Of a stretch of DNA of 64,000 bases, positions 37,413-50,648 are shown in pieces (within the stretch, counting starts at the first letter, position 1; every line of letters begins with the position of its first letter). Location of the stretch: positions 1 to 64,000 of the forward strand of contig SKCR01035594.1 in NCBI GenBank assembly GCA_019454045.1, read 5' to 3'. The notes below the pieces were generated by a model. That model ran no database searches. It saw only the letters and a program-made list of their open reading frames with translations, and had not been told where the DNA came from. This DNA comes from Zanthoxylum bungeanum (Eukaryota; Streptophyta; Magnoliopsida; Sapindales; Rutaceae). A program made the translations under genes and the position numbers.

Positions 37413-39004
37413 ATGGAACGCAGTCAACCCTTAAATTGTCTGCCATTTTTTGAAGACACCGAATATTTACTTTGGAAGGTTTGCATAAGAGTGTTCCTTA
37501 AGTCCTTAGTTGAGGTGGTCTGGATGACAGTAGAGTAAGGGTGGAAACTTTCTATTGTTAAAGTTGATGGGGTAGCAATAGGAATAACAAAGATGTTAAT
37601 GCCATAAATGGTGTTGTTTGTTCAGCTGAATTTAGGAGAATCTCTATGTGTGAGATAGCCAAGGATGCTTGGGACATCCTGCAAACTGTACATGAGGGCA
37701 CACTGTCTGTTAAAAATAATAGACTTCAGGATCTTGCTACTAGGTTTGAGGTTGCCCATATGAAAGATGATGAGACCTTTGATGAGTTCTAAGCTGAGAT
37801 TAACGATATCTTTAACTCTAGTTTTAACCTAAGAGTGACTATCCCTACCAACAAAATTGTTAGGAAAATTATGAGATCCCTGCCTGGTAAGTTCCTTCCC
37901 AAAATCATCGCCATCGAGGAAAGTAATGACGTCGATCAGCTTAATTTAGATGATCTCGTAGGAAAACTACAGGTTTGTGAGAAGAAACTTCCTGGGCATC
38001 AAAAGCCCAAAACTATAGCGATGAAGATCACGAAATAAGTTATTCATGGCTCGTCTAGTGATGAGGATACCCTCACGGACCACGATTTGGCCTTGTTAGC
38101 AAAGAATTTTAGGAAATTTCTTAAGCTGAAGAAGAGTGGCCATAGTAGTGACAAGGATAGAGAGGATTGGCCTAGACAGAGTAGACATAGTAGAAGTGAG
38201 TCTAGAGATGACAGGGGTAGTAAACCATATGGAGTTCGGTGCCATGAATGTGAAGGCTATGGGCATATTCGATCTGAGTGTCCTACATATCTTAAGGCTA
38301 AAGGTAAGCAGGCCATGTCAGCCTCTCTTAGTGATTCAGAAGGTGAGCACACTTCTGATGAGTCTCCTAAGAATATGAGTAATTATATGGCATTTACTGC
38401 TAGTGTGACTGATGAGAGAGAGATAATTGTTAATGATGCTGAGTCAGAAGTCTCTCTCGTTGAGTCTGTTGATGAAGAGAGTCTTCAGGTAGCTTATATT
38501 GAATCGTTTAATGAGAGTTTAGCTATTAAGAAGACTAATATAGAGGTCAATAAGAGGCTGAAAAGAGTAGAGCTAGAGAAGAATGAAGCTCAAGCCAAAT
38601 TTGAGCAAAGCCTTTTGATTGTAGATGACCTGGAGGAGAGAAATAGAGGCCTAATTGATAGGGTCCAAACTTTAGAGACCGAACTTGAAAATGAAAGAAC
38701 TCAATTGTATGTTTTTTCTAGTGGGAATAAGAAAGTGGATCTCATGTTAGGTATTAGTTTTGAACCTAACTGTGATAAGGCTTCAACATCGAAGGCTGTG
38801 ACTAAATCTCCTAAACGTGACTTAGGTAAGAAACCTGTTGAGTTTAGTCATGTGATTCCTCCATTTGTTCCTCGTCCAATTCCCCAACCTCGTACTAGAG
38901 GTGTTGTGGGTAAACCTCGCTCTCATATGAGGTTTTTGCATGTGTGCTATCACTGTGGCAAGACAGGACACATCAGGCCTAAGTGCTTCATGTTGCACAA
39001 GTAA
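37413..39004 (+). pseudogene. Element H copia gag with two CCHC knuckles
   Basis: Begins at ATG 37413; LPFFEDTEYLLWKVCIRVF is the usual N-terminal copia gag motif. Stops occur at about 37536 and 37791, and a frame shift lies between 37540 and 37835. The UBN2-like segment with RKIMRSLPGKF (37859) and an in-frame stop at 38036 follow. The last 305 codons (38087-39004) are open. They hold one knuckle at 38240-38281 (CHECEGYGHIRSEC), a coiled-coil-like Glu/Lys stretch (38540-38700) and a second knuckle at 38945-38986 (CYHCGKTGHIRPKC). After the stop a further frame to 39247 resembles the gag-pol linker (PRKVWVRK). Confidence 0.85.
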
Positions 39005-39368
39005 AATAAGAGGCCTAATAGCGTGTCTCATAGATTTGGTTCGTCAAATCTAATGTCTCAAGTTTTTGCACTAACCAAACAAGCTCAATTCCTGAGTGAG
39101 AAACTTGCTTTGTTTTCTAGGAATACTCATGTGGAAGGAGTTCCTAGAAAGGTTTGGGTGAGGAAGCAAGATGACTTCACATATACTTCTGAATGCCTTG
39201 ATCCTGACATGCATGATGAGAGTGCACTTCGGTGTAACATTTCTTAGAAGTTGCATATGTATTTCTCATTGCATGTTTGTGTGCGTGTTTTTTTTCTTCT
39301 TTTGCCCGTTTATTTTTATTTTCACTTCATATGGGTGTGTGTGTGTTTTGTTTTTATTTCATCTCTCT

Positions 39369-39463
39369 TGGTATATAGGATGGTAACCCGGACATAAATT
39401 TCATAGCTGATATCGAATGGACGGTAGTATGATCTGTACTCAGGATACAACTCCATGTACCTT
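39369..39463 (+). repeat. Module shared with the LARD LTRs
   Basis: ggtatataggatgg, then atggacggtagt and tactcaggatacaac, aligned with 18495-18590 and 27471-27566 at roughly three-quarters identity by eye. It lies in non-coding sequence where pol should be. Confidence 0.7.
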
Positions 39464-40121
39464 TGGATTTTGTCAAGCCGTTTCGTGTTTTTATTTTTTA
39501 TGTGTTAAAACCCAAAAAAAAATAATTTGAAAAAGACCAAAAATATTTTTATTGCTTGTTAGAGCATGAATAGCATGTGCATGTGATCCTGGTATGTAGG
39601 ATATATGATTATACATGTATAATATGCTTTTATTTTTATTGATGCTCTATATGCATATATGTGTGTGTGATAGAAACCCTATGTATATCTTGTGCTTGCA
39701 CCTCACATACATGATTTTATTTTGTCAAGGCTTGGTCGCATGTATGAGTTTTTGGAATGACAATCTAATTTCTATCATACTTTGTTCACTAAATAGTGTG
39801 ACCTTTGACTAGATGACCTTGCCATCCCTTTATAAAAGCAAAAAGATATATATATATATATATATATATATGAGACTCAAGTGCAAAAGAGCCAATATGC
39901 CAAATTTAAAGATAAGGGCAAAAACCTTTCACTCGAAAGAGTTATTATTTAAAGCTCATGATATTTATGGGAATATAATATTGCATGCAACCAATGTTGC
40001 GCATTTTCAGGTCCTAGTAGTGTTGGGTTTGAACACATATTTTGTGAACTTGGTTTGTTAAGAAATGGATTTCTTTAGCTGTGTCCAGCTCATAAAATAA
40101 GATCTTGAGCCTTGATTCATT
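39464..40121 (+). other. Element H internal non-coding region
   Basis: AT-rich, with a (ta)n microsatellite at 39846-39870. No protease, integrase or RT trace. Confidence 0.6.
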
Positions 40122-40457
40122 GTGCACTTACTTTTCACGCAAGTACTTGTTATTTCTTGGTGTTTATGTCATACTGCTCCTGCTCCAGCGGCTGGTCCTG
40201 ATCCTGCTCATGCTGTTACTCCTCCAGCCTCGGATTCTACCTCATCATCTTCCGCTGGTCCTCCATCAGATTTTTACCAGCGCATTTTAGACTCTCAGGC
40301 GACTATCCTGGCAGAGCTTGATCTGGTTTCCGAAGGCCTATCAGAGGTCTGTACTTATATTCGCCGCTTAGAGGATCAGTTTGCACGGCATCTTACGGAC
40401 ACTCATGCTGGCTCTGTTGACGAGAGTTCATCTGCCGATTTGGAGTCAGACTTATAG
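40122..40457 (+). pseudogene. Element H 3' ORF remnant, coiled-coil
   Basis: An open frame of about 110 codons without a clear start. A Pro/Ala/Ser-rich segment (TPPASDSTSSSSAGPP) is followed by a heptad-like helix with AELDLVSEGLSEVCTYI and an acidic end. Sireviruses often carry an extra ORF between RNase H and the 3' LTR with such coiled coils. This is probably its C-terminal part. Function unknown. Confidence 0.5.
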
Positions 40458-40487
40458 CCTTGTTTTGTTTTTTGAGGACTTATTAGT

Positions 40488-40499
40488 GTTAGGGGGAGT
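40488..40499 (+). other. Candidate element H polypurine tract
   Basis: gtgttaggggga, about 170 bp before the 3' LTR start. Sireviruses can have several such tracts, but this is further from the LTR than usual. Confidence 0.4.
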
Positions 40500-40668
40500 C
40501 AGTCCGTCTAAAGATCATTTTAGTAGCCTGTTATGTTGTAGTTTCTCTCTTTTGATTGCTTTTGCGATGTATTAAAAACTTGATGTATTTTAGTGATAAT
40601 GATCTATTTTGAATGACAGTGACTAATGAATGTTCCTACTTGCATGCTTTTGGATACAGCCTTTTAAT

Positions 40669-40880
40669 TGGCATGTGTCCGTGACAAAATAAGTTCAATT
40701 GAGTTGTAACTTGTCATGAAGAACTTTGTTCAATTGGACTGGTTCTTGGTTGTTGTACATCAGACATGCGTTCGTGGTACATTTGTGTAAGCATTCGAAT
40801 GTTGACGTTAGAGCTGCGTTCGTTATTTGGTTCGAACATGTAGCGTTAGTGGCACGTTCTTCATTGGGTTCGAACGGTTC
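40669..40880 (+). repeat. Element H 3' LTR, truncated
   Basis: tggcatgtgtccgtgaca... matches 29346-29390 joined to 36355 onward. It is the empty-site reference for the insertion of G. The match fades near 40870-40880, where gypsy F integrase sequence begins. Confidence 0.8.
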
Positions 40881-43386
40881 TTTCCAAAATTCTTTTGATT
40901 TCCCTATTTCAAACCTCAACTTCCCATTTGACTGTGGATGGTAAGTTGTTGCAATTTTGTGAGTGACTCCGTATTTGGAAAGAAGTGCATCGAAATATTT
41001 TTGTAAAAATGTGAGCCACCATCGCTGATAATTGCCTGAGGTGTTCCAAAGAGAGTGAAAATGCTCTTTTTCAGGAATTTGATCACCACTTTTGAATCGT
41101 TGGAAGGCAGTGCAATTACTTCAACCTATTTGGAGACGTAGTCAACCGCAACCAGTATGTACATGTTTCTGAATGATAGAATAAAGGGTCCCATGAAGTC
41201 AATACCCCATACATCAAAAATTTCTACTTCCAGAATGTTTTGTAACGGTCCTTCATTTCTCCTCGAAATATTTCCCGTTCTCTGACACCTGTCACATTGA
41301 AGAGCAAACAGATAAGCATCTTTAAAAAGAGTGGGCCATTACAAACTTGATTGAAGGACTTTGGCTGCAGTTTTATTCACACTGAAGTGTCCGCCGTATG
41401 GTGATGAATGACAGTGTTGCAGAACACTATCGACCACCTCCTGTGGAACACACCGTCTTAGTAGTTGATCAGCACTCTGTTTGAACAGGTACGGCTCATC
41501 CTAGACATAATGCTTGACATCTTTGAAGAAATTCTTTCGTTGCTGAGTTGTCCATTCCAATGGCCCTTTTCCTGATACAATGAAGTTGACATAGTCAGCA
41601 TACCAATGAGCATCTTGTTGTTTCATGGCAAACAGCTGTTCATCTGGAAAAGTTTATTTGATTGTCAGTTCTGTGCCAGTTGTTTCTCCATTCTCGAGCG
41701 TCGATAAATGATCTGCCACCTGGTTTTCTGTCCCTTTCATGTCTCAAATCTTCACGTCAAATTCTTTTAGTAGAAGTATCCAACGGATCAATCTGGGCTT
41801 GGCATCTTTCTTGCGATCAAAGTATTTGATTGCTGAATGATCTGTGTAGACCACCATTTTGGGACCCAGCATATAAGAGCGAAATTTGTCAAAAGCGAAT
41901 ACAACTGCAAGCAACTCCTTTTCAGTGGTTGTGTAGTTGAGTTGAGATTCATTCAGAGTTATGCTGGAGTAGTAAATGGCATGGAAAATATTTTCTTTGC
42001 GTTGTCCCAAAACTGCACCTACAGCAAAATGACTAGCATCATACATCACCTCAAATGGAAGGGTCCAATCTGGTGCTACAATAATATGAGCAGAAACCAG
42101 CTTCTATTTTAGGATTTCAAAAGCTTTCTGCCATTCTTTGGTGAAGTTGAAAGGCACATCCTTCTCCAGAAGATTGCACAGAGGTTTAGCAATCGTGGAA
42201 AAGTCTTTGATAAATCTAATTGTAAAATCCTGCATGTCCGAGAAAGCTCTGAATCCCTTTGATAGTTGTTGGTGGAGGTGGTTTTTCAATTGTTTCAATC
42301 TTTACTTTGTCTACCTTGATTCCCTTTTGTGAGATCCGATGTCCCAAAACGATGTCTTCATGCACCATGAAGTGGCATTTTCCCAATTGAGTACTAGGTT
42401 TGTATCTTCACACCTTTGTAACACCTGTTTCAGATTTTATAAGCAGTGGTCAAAAGAATCTCCAAACACAGAGAAGTCATCCATGAAAACCTCCATACTC
42501 TACTCCAACATATCTGAGAAGATGGCCATCATGCAATACTGAAATGTGGCAAGGGCATTACATAATCCAAATGGCATCCTGCGGAAAGCAAAAGTACCAT
42601 AACGACATGTAAAGGTAGTTTTCTCCTGGTCTTCTGGGGCGATGGCAATTTGATTGTATCCCGAATATCCATCCAGAAAGCAGTAGAATTCATGTCCCGC
42701 CAGTCTGTTTAGCATCTGATCAATTAATGGTAGCGGAAAATGGTCTTTCCGTGTTGCGCTTTTCAGCTTCCGGTAGTCCATACATACTCTCCATCCAGTC
42801 ACCATTCTGGTGGAATCAGCTCGTTCTTTTCATTTGTGACCACAGTAATTTCGCCTTTATTCGGCACACACTGCATAGGACTCACCCAAGTACTGTCTGA
42901 GATTGGGTAAATGATGACAGCATCCAACCATTTGATGATTTCTTTCTTGACGACCTCCTTCATGATTGGATTGAGTCTCCGTTAATACTCCACTATGGGT
43001 TTATACTCATCGTTCATCAGGATCTTGTGTATGCAAAATGATGGACTAATGCCTCGAATGTCTGTTATAGTCCAGCCAATGGCTCTCTTATGTTCTCGTA
43101 AAACTCTCAGCAATTTTTCTTCCTGCTCAAATGTTAGCGAGGAAGAAATAATCACAGGTAATTCAGAAGAGTTTCCAAGAAAAACATACACGAGATGCCT
43201 CGGAAGAATTTTCAGCTCCAGCTGCGGTGGATTTTCAATTGAGGGCTTGATTCGCTCATTCTTTGGTAATTCCAAACTTTCAATTGGTGGTGTTGACTTG
43301 AAACGAAACGGCTTGTCAAGGTAGTTGATACACTCAATGATTTCAGCATCTAACACGATGTCAGTCATATTGGTGATGCAAGCTTC
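40880..43386 (-). pseudogene. Gypsy element F pol fragment (Athila/Tat type)
   Basis: Minus strand, in order from high to low coordinate. The spacer before RT (42982-43368) has LPRHLVYVFLGNSSELPVI. The RT (42500-42805) has WRVCMDYRKLKSATRKDHFP and RMPFGLCNALATFQ. The RT/RNase H junction (42104-42298) has IKDFSTIAKPLCNLL. RNase H (41744-42049) has [15 protein letters not shown] and [17 protein letters not shown]. The integrase zinc finger and core run to about 40880. Stops and shifts interrupt it. The 5' part is cut by element B at 43387 and must lie beyond 64000 if the nesting model is right. Confidence 0.85.
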
Positions 43387-45317
43387 TGTTGGGTTTTCTA
43401 GGTCAAACCAAGATCAAATTAAGCGATGAAAAGTGCGAATACAACAAAGTAAAGTACCGAAAATACTCACTTTGATCGGCTTTTGCGATGCGAAGAAAAC
43501 AAAAATTCAGCTCCAAGCTTTTCTTCTTGTTGGTTTCGGCCAAGGTCCCCTTTTGTGCTCCTCAAGCTCCAAGCTTTGTGAATGGATTCCATGCTCATGA
43601 ATGGGTTTCCCTGTCACCTTTGTATGACCTCTTTGAGTGCTAGCTCTTGAGATTTTGAAACAAAATCATGAAGAAAAATGAGCCCAAGGCTCACGGTATT
43701 TTGAGAGAAAATTGGCACCATTGCTTTGTGAGGGAGAAAGAGAGGAAGAAGATGAAGTTGTGTTTTTTTTTTGTGTTTTGATTTCAAAAATCAAAAACAA
43801 GATATACCAAAAATTTGGTAATTAAAACTTCCATCATTACCAACTTGGAGTGTATATAAAGCAACCACCAACTTCTATCAACATAAAGTAACAAGTTGAC
43901 TAGTTGATGTGACTTGTGGGCCCCACTTGATTCAAAATCTGAGTGGGCCCGCAAACACTCCCGGGCTCGGGTTCGCTAATTCCGAATTAACGAATTTTCT
44001 GTTGCGACGTAATTAAATCAAATTTAATTAAATAATTATGCCTAGCAAAATTACTATTCATGTCGCTAGCGAATTAATTCTAAATTAACTCGTTTGCCCG
44101 AATTAAAATCTAATTTTAATTCCGCGTCGAAATGTAATTTCATATAATATATCGAATATATTATTTTATCGATTAATTCTAAATTAATCGTTCTCTCTCT
44201 TTAAATAGTATTTTATCCCAGATAAAATATCTCTGTAATTAATCTCTCTCTAATAATTAAACCCAGATTAATTATATCTGAGTCATACATCATCGGTGAA
44301 TCTTCGGGAAGCGACCCATGAGATCCCCGGATATGTTGGCAGTAAATCCGATCATCGGACTATCCGAACACGTACATACCTAGTACTACGTTTTTTACCA
44401 ATTTACAAGACATGGTTGGCTTCTAGCAAAGCACCGTGCCTACCCAATTCTCCAGAAATATTCTTAAAGGAATATGTAATCTGTATCAGGCGTAATATAC
44501 GTAGTATTGCGTATTGCGATCCAGTATCGAATGTCACATGCAAGGCCTGGGGCTGGAATTGTGTCTGCCCCGTACGAAGCATATGTCGGATCTCTAGTAA
44601 CTAGTCTCTATAATCGGATAAACATGACCTAGTCATATTATCCCGATAGCTACAGCATACAAGAGTACCAGTTCCGTATCCTACGTGACCATCATCTCCA
44701 TATGACTGGAGTGATACATCCATCTCGACATTACACCCAATACATTACGATTCTCAATATACCCAGAAGAGGCATACACAGAACCTGTTAAAGCCCTGGA
44801 CGATAAAAACCAAAGTATATTGATTGTCGCAAGTATTAGCGATGTAAGTCTCAGGTTAAGACCAAATACACCTACCCTGATTCGGACTTCCATAGACACA
44901 TAGTCATACTACCAATGGAATTCCGAGGGGTCTATCCAAAGTGAAGTTGTTTCCGTACCATCGGTAAACACAACCTCCTATTACACTTGCATAAGTATCC
45001 AATACTTAAATATATGAGAACTATGGTGTTATGCTCTCACAACGCGCACAAGTGCAATACTTGTCTATTCCGCATTATCGATGTCTGATCTCGATAATAC
45101 TACGACTAGGGATATTTTAATGATTAAACCTTAGTGGATTAATACTGTCTTATATCTTATTGATCCGGAACTAATCATATGGACTTTTATCATTTATATA
45201 TCTCGATAATCCAATTAAAAATGATAAAAGAGCAATTTCATTTGTCAAATAGTTAATTTGTACAACAACACCATGTTCTGTACAAATAGTGATGTTATGG
45301 GTCATAATTGTCCAACA
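43387..45317 (-). repeat. Element B 3' LTR
   Basis: 1931 bp, tgttggg...gtccaaca; matches 13669-15737. A purine tract (complement of atctcgcacttggcc) follows at 45318. Confidence 0.9.
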
Positions 45318-48300
45318 ATCTCGCACTTGGCCTATAGCCAATCACTCAAGTGTCCTACACTTGAGCTATGTACGGTTCCCTCAAACTTCTGCTGAGAAAC
45401 AGCTTTCGTCAACGGACTTGCAATGTTATCATCTGATGCGATTTATTCGATCATCACATCGCCACGATGTATGATCCGACGAATCAGATGAAATATTTGA
45501 AGTATATATTTAGATCGTTGATGAGACCATTAATTCTTTAGCCTATGATGTAGCCTATCTCAGCTCCTAAAAGAACTACTCCTAATCTGATTAGGATTAT
45601 TATAGATCCAAATCGCTTCTATTGCTGCCTCAGCTGCAGCAATATTCTGCTTTTGTTGTTTATTCGGTAACATTATCTTGCTCGGAATATTTCCAGCTTA
45701 ATGTTCCGTTATTCAAACTATATAGTACCGTTATTACGACTTATAGTCGTTGTTGTCGGTTTGAAAACTTGCAGCAGTGAACCTAGTCACTTCAAGTTCT
45801 CCTTCTCCATAGCATAAGAAAACATCCTTAGTTTGTCTAAGATACTTAAGGATGTTCAACATCAATCTAGTGACTATCACTTGGATTGGCCTGATTGTGA
45901 CTCCATATGCTCAAAGCATATGAGACATCAGTCGCGTACATATATTTCAATGTACGAGTTCTCGGAGAGCTCCAACAACTTTTAGATCTATCTCAGTAGA
46001 TCCTTATTCCTAGAATAAAGGTTGTCTCTCCCAAGTATTCTATGGAGAGTTTTCATGAAAGCCAAGCTTTCACCGATTGTATTATGGGAATTTCATTTCC
46101 AAGAAATTATATATCATCATTATTTAGGATATTCACTGTCAGTGCGCTCCCACTAATCTCCTAATATACACAAGAATCATTTTCATTTTGAATTAAATCA
46201 TATACCATGATGATTACATCAAAATGATAGTTCCAAGAACACAATGCTTGCTTCAATCCATAAATGGATCGATTTAACTTGCAAACCTTGTTTGCTTGTT
46301 TTGGTACGACAAAACCGTCAGGATGTTATAAACATCCTCCAAAATTTTATGTTTAAGGAAAATGATTTTGACGTTCATCTGCCATATTTCATAAATGAAA
46401 CATGCAGCATTAGCAAGCATTATCCAAATGGATTTAACCATGGCAACGAGTAAAAGGTTTCATTTTAATCGACACAATGTTGATAACGATACCTTTTCGC
46501 TACAAGCCTAGCTTTGTACGTTGGTTTGTTGCCATCCATGTATGTCTTCCTTGAAGACTTATATAGTACCAAGAGGCACAATGCCTTTCGGTACATCAAC
46601 CAGTGTCCAAACTTGGTTGGTATACATGGAATCCATTTCGGACATCATGGCACTTTTCCATAATATGGAGTCGATACCTTGTATCACTTCCTCATACGTA
46701 TTCAGTTCGTCTTCCTCAATAAGATAGACATCTTCAAGAGGTGAGATCAGAAACCCATACCTACCAGGTTATTTTCTGACTCTCTTCGACTAACACGGTT
46801 CTTGTGTATTTGAAGATTATGGTACAGTTTCATCCCTGATGAACTGTTTGTGTTCCATTAAGTAATCGGTGCATGTAACAGTATTACTCTGATTTTCATC
46901 GAATTTTACTTTCCTCCCATTTACCACTGCATATAGGTATTCCTCTTAGGAAAACCGTATGGTGAGCAACAATTACATTGTTCTCTTGTGAGTTATATAA
47001 GTACTATACTTTTGGTTACCCTAGGATAACCTACAAATTAGGCAGTTATCCGATTTGGGTTCTAGTTTGGTATCATCCAAACAAATGCCTAGCATTCCCA
47101 AATCTTCAGGAATGAGAAACCCGGTTTCTTTCCTGTTCATATCTAATATGAAGTCTGTCAAACAGATTTTTATGGAACCTTATTCAAAATAAGTTTTACA
47201 CTGTTTAATGCGTATCCCTAGAAAGAAAATGGTAGCTCAGAGTGACTCATGATTAACCTTATCATGTCTAACAAAATTTGATTTCTCCGTTCGGACACAC
47301 CGTCAGATTGAGGTGTTTCAGGAAGAGTCCATATTGAAAGAATACTATACTCTTTCAAGTAATCGATAAACTTATTGCTTAAGTATTTTCCATCATAGTA
47401 CAATCGTGATGTTTTAATACTTTTGCCGATCTATTTTTATACTTCGAGTCGAAACTTTCTGAAAGTTTCTGATTTGTGTTTCTAAAGAAACACATAACCG
47501 TAATGCGATACCACATTCGTGAAGGTTACGAAGTATTCATATCCACCTCTAGCCTAGCTAGACATGGGCCCACTTACGTAACTATGAATGAGGGCTAACA
47601 GATCAGTGGCACTTGCACTTTTACCAAGTAAAAACTATTTTAGGCACTTTGCCCAATAAACTAGATTCGTAGACATCATTTGAATAGAATCAAATCCGTC
47701 ATAGTACCCATTCTTTGAAAGTGTGGATATACGAGTCTTGTTTAATGTGTCCCAGACAACAATGCCACAAATAAATCTCATCTGATTAATTATGTTTGAG
47801 CTATTGTTTGTCATGTTATACGTTTGAGATTTATTTATATTCAAAATATAAATACTGTTATTCACATCTAATGTGTTTATCTCAATATCATCTTTATAAA
47901 ATAAAATATTTTAGCGTTCTAGAATATAAAGGTATACCCGCAACGGGTTAAACTAGATATAGATGTAATGTTTCTAGTCAAACTAGGTACATCATAACAG
48001 TTTCCTAATTCAAGTACACTCCCGAAGGGTAGTTCCTAAACTTAGGTTTCTACAGTTAAAATAGCGACTCTCGTCCCGTTTCCGACTCGTAGGTTGATCT
48101 TAACTGAAGTCAGTCTCCTGCTTATCAGCAGATTCTACACATCAGTACATATTTATGTACCATATTTAGTATCTAAAATCTAATTTTAATACTAGTAGTG
48201 AACATGTTTATGACAGACATACTTGAAGTCGGAGCCTTGCACCGCCTTCACTTCCTTCATGTATGCCTTGTCCATACGGCAGTCATGCTTCCAGTGACCC

Positions 48301-48659
48301 CGTTTGTCACAGTTTAGGCAGATATCTTGGGATATGTCCTTTATCTTCCTAGAAGACTATGACGATTTTGCCTTTGCCCCTTTAAGAAGCTCTGGCTCTG
48401 CCTCTTTGAGCATAGCCATCAACTCTCCAAGAATTTATTCTTGGTTCATAATGAACCTGCCCCAGCTATCGGGTAGAGACTACAAGATAAAATCTTTGGT
48501 AGTCTCGGCCACGTAGGTAATGCCCAACAAACCTAGCTGATTGATGTCAGCAATCATCTGCAACACCTAGTGATTGACATATGTACCCTCTGACATACAC
48601 AAGCGTAAGAGCTTCTTGTGCAATTTGTACTTCTAAGATCTAAGAATAGATCTATGAAG
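45318..48659 (-). pseudogene. Element B copia gag-pol remnant
   Basis: Best-preserved coding copy of this family. From high to low coordinate: gag core at about 48400-48650; CCHC knuckle at 48279-48320 with all four ligands (C-L-N-C...H...C); gag-pre-integrase domain at 47635-47865 (VVWDTLNKTRISTL); integrase at 47218-47403 (YLKEYSILSIWTLPETPQSD then GVSERRNQILLDMIR). An RT start lies near 46300-46420, with LEDVYN-type residues in a broken frame. Stops and indels occur throughout. Domain order with integrase before RT proves Ty1/copia. Confidence 0.85.
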
Positions 48660-50634
48660 TGTTGGACAATTATGACCCATAGCATCACTATTTGTACAGA
48701 TCATGGTGTTGTTGTACAAATTAACTATGTGACAAAGGAAATTGCTCTTTTATCATTTGTAATTAGATTACCGAGATGTATAAATGATAAAAGGTCATTA
48801 TGATTAGTTCCGGATTGAGATGATATGAGACAGTATCAATCCAAGAAGGTTTAATCATTAAATATCCCTAGTCGTAGTATTATCGAAATTGGACATCGAT
48901 AATACTGAATAGACTAGTATTACACTTATGCACGTTGTGGGAGCATAACGGCATAGTTCTCATATATTTTGGTATAGGATACTCATGCAAGTGTAATATG
49001 AAGTTGTGTTTACCGATGGTACGGAAACAGCTTCTCTCTGGATAGACCCCTAGGAATTCCATTGGTAGTATGACTATGAGTCTATGGAAATCTGAATCAG
49101 GGTAGGTGTATTTGGTCTTAACCTGACACTTGCACCGCTAATAATTGCGACAATTAATATACTTCGGTTTTGGTCATCCAGGGCTTTAACAGGTTCTGTG
49201 TATGCCTCTTCTGGTTATATTGAGAATCGTAGTGTATTGGGTGTGATGTCAAGATGGAAGTATCACTCCAGTCATAGTGGAGATGATGATCACGTAGGAT
49301 ACGGAACTGGTTCTCTTAAGTACTGCAGTCATCAGGATATTATGACTAGGTCATGTATATCCGATTATAGAGACTAGTTACCAGAGATCCGATATGTGCT
49401 TCATACGGGGCAGACACAATTCCAGCCCCAGGCCTAGCATGTGACATCCCATATTGTATCGTAATACGCAATACTACATATACTACGCCTGATAAAGATC
49501 ACATATTCCTTTAAGAATATTTCTGGAGAATTGGGTAGGCACGGTGCTTTGCTAGAAGCCAACCATGTCTTGTAAATCGGTAAAAACATAGTACTAGGTA
49601 TGTACGTGTTCGGATAGTCTGACGACCGGATTTACTGCCAACATATCTTGGGATCTCATAGGTCGCTTCCCGAAGATTCACCGATGACGTATGACTCGCA
49701 CTTTATTAATCTGGGATTAATTATAAAAGAGAGAAAATTAATCTATGATTAATTGCGGAGATATTTTATCTGGGATAAAATATTATTTAAAGAGAGAGAA
49801 CGATTAATTTGGAATTAGTCGATAAAATAATATATTCGATATATTAAACGAAATTGGATTTCGACGCAGAATTAAAATTAGATTTTAATTCGGGCAAACG
49901 AGTTAATTTAGAATTAATTCGCTAGCGACGTGAATAGTAATTTTGCTAGGCATAATTATTTAATTAAATTTGATTTAATTACATCGCAACGGAAAATTCG
50001 TTAATTCGGAATTAGGGAACCCGAGCCCGGGAGTGTTTGCGGGCCCACTCGTATTTCGAATCAAGTGGAGCCCACAAGTCACATCAAGCGTCAAATCACT
50101 AGTCAACTTTATCACTTTATTGTGATGGAAGTTGTTGGATGATGCTTGAGTGTGAAACACTCAAATGTGATGGTTGAAAGACATTTACCATTTAATTATT
50201 TTTTGGTATTTGACTTTCAAATTTTTTGCATTAGATTACACAACACAAAAACACATTTCTCTCCTCTCTCTCTCCATATTCGGCCTAGGGCCAAATTTCT
50301 CTCTTTGTTTCTCCATTGCCGAGAGATACAAGAAGCACACTAGGGGAATTTTGTTACAATTTTCTCCAATGCTAGCACATAAAGAGTCATCCAAATGTGA
50401 TAGGGAAACAAACCCTTGAGCATGGAATCCACATCCAAGCTTGGAGCTTGACCGAAACTTGGAGATCCAAAATGGAGGCCATTGCCGAGAGCTTCAAGGA
50501 TGGAAGTAAGAAATTTTTGTTATTCCTCGCATCGCAAAAGCCGATCAATGTAAGTATGATTCTGCCATACTTCTTTTTTATTCACATAATTTCAATGCTT
50601 GAATCGATCTTGGGACTATAGTAGAAACCCAACA
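48660..50634 (+). repeat. Element C 5' LTR
   Basis: 1975 bp, TGTTGGAC...GAAACCCAACA, the family LTR in plus orientation. Confidence 0.92.
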
Positions 50635-50635
50635 A

Positions 50636-50648
50636 TGGTATCAGAGCC
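50636..50648 (+). other. Element C primer-binding site
   Basis: tggtatcagagcc, an exact tRNA-iMet-type PBS one base after the LTR. Confidence 0.92.

Larger units (their letters stand above)
29346..40880 (+). mobile_element. Copia element H, Sirevirus-like, non-autonomous; split by G
   Basis: The 5' LTR is in two parts (29346-29390 and 36350-37371) because gypsy G inserted into it. A diverged tRNA-iMet PBS, a broken gag with two CCHC knuckles, a coiled-coil 3' ORF piece and a purine tract follow. A truncated 3' LTR begins at 40669. Protease, integrase, RT and RNase H are all missing. The second knuckle (CYHCGKTGHIRPKCF), large gag and 3' ORF resemble Sireviruses such as SIRE1 (family knowledge). 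The subgroup is an inference. Confidence 0.75.
43387..48659 (-). mobile_element. Copia element B (3' LTR and gag-pol), cut by C
   Basis: Minus-strand member of the A family. The 3' LTR is 43387-45317, then the PPT and pol to gag up to 48659, where the LTR of element C begins. It is inserted into gypsy F; the expected 5-bp duplication at the left would be gcttc (43382-43386). Its PBS and 5' LTR are not in the window. Confidence 0.82.
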
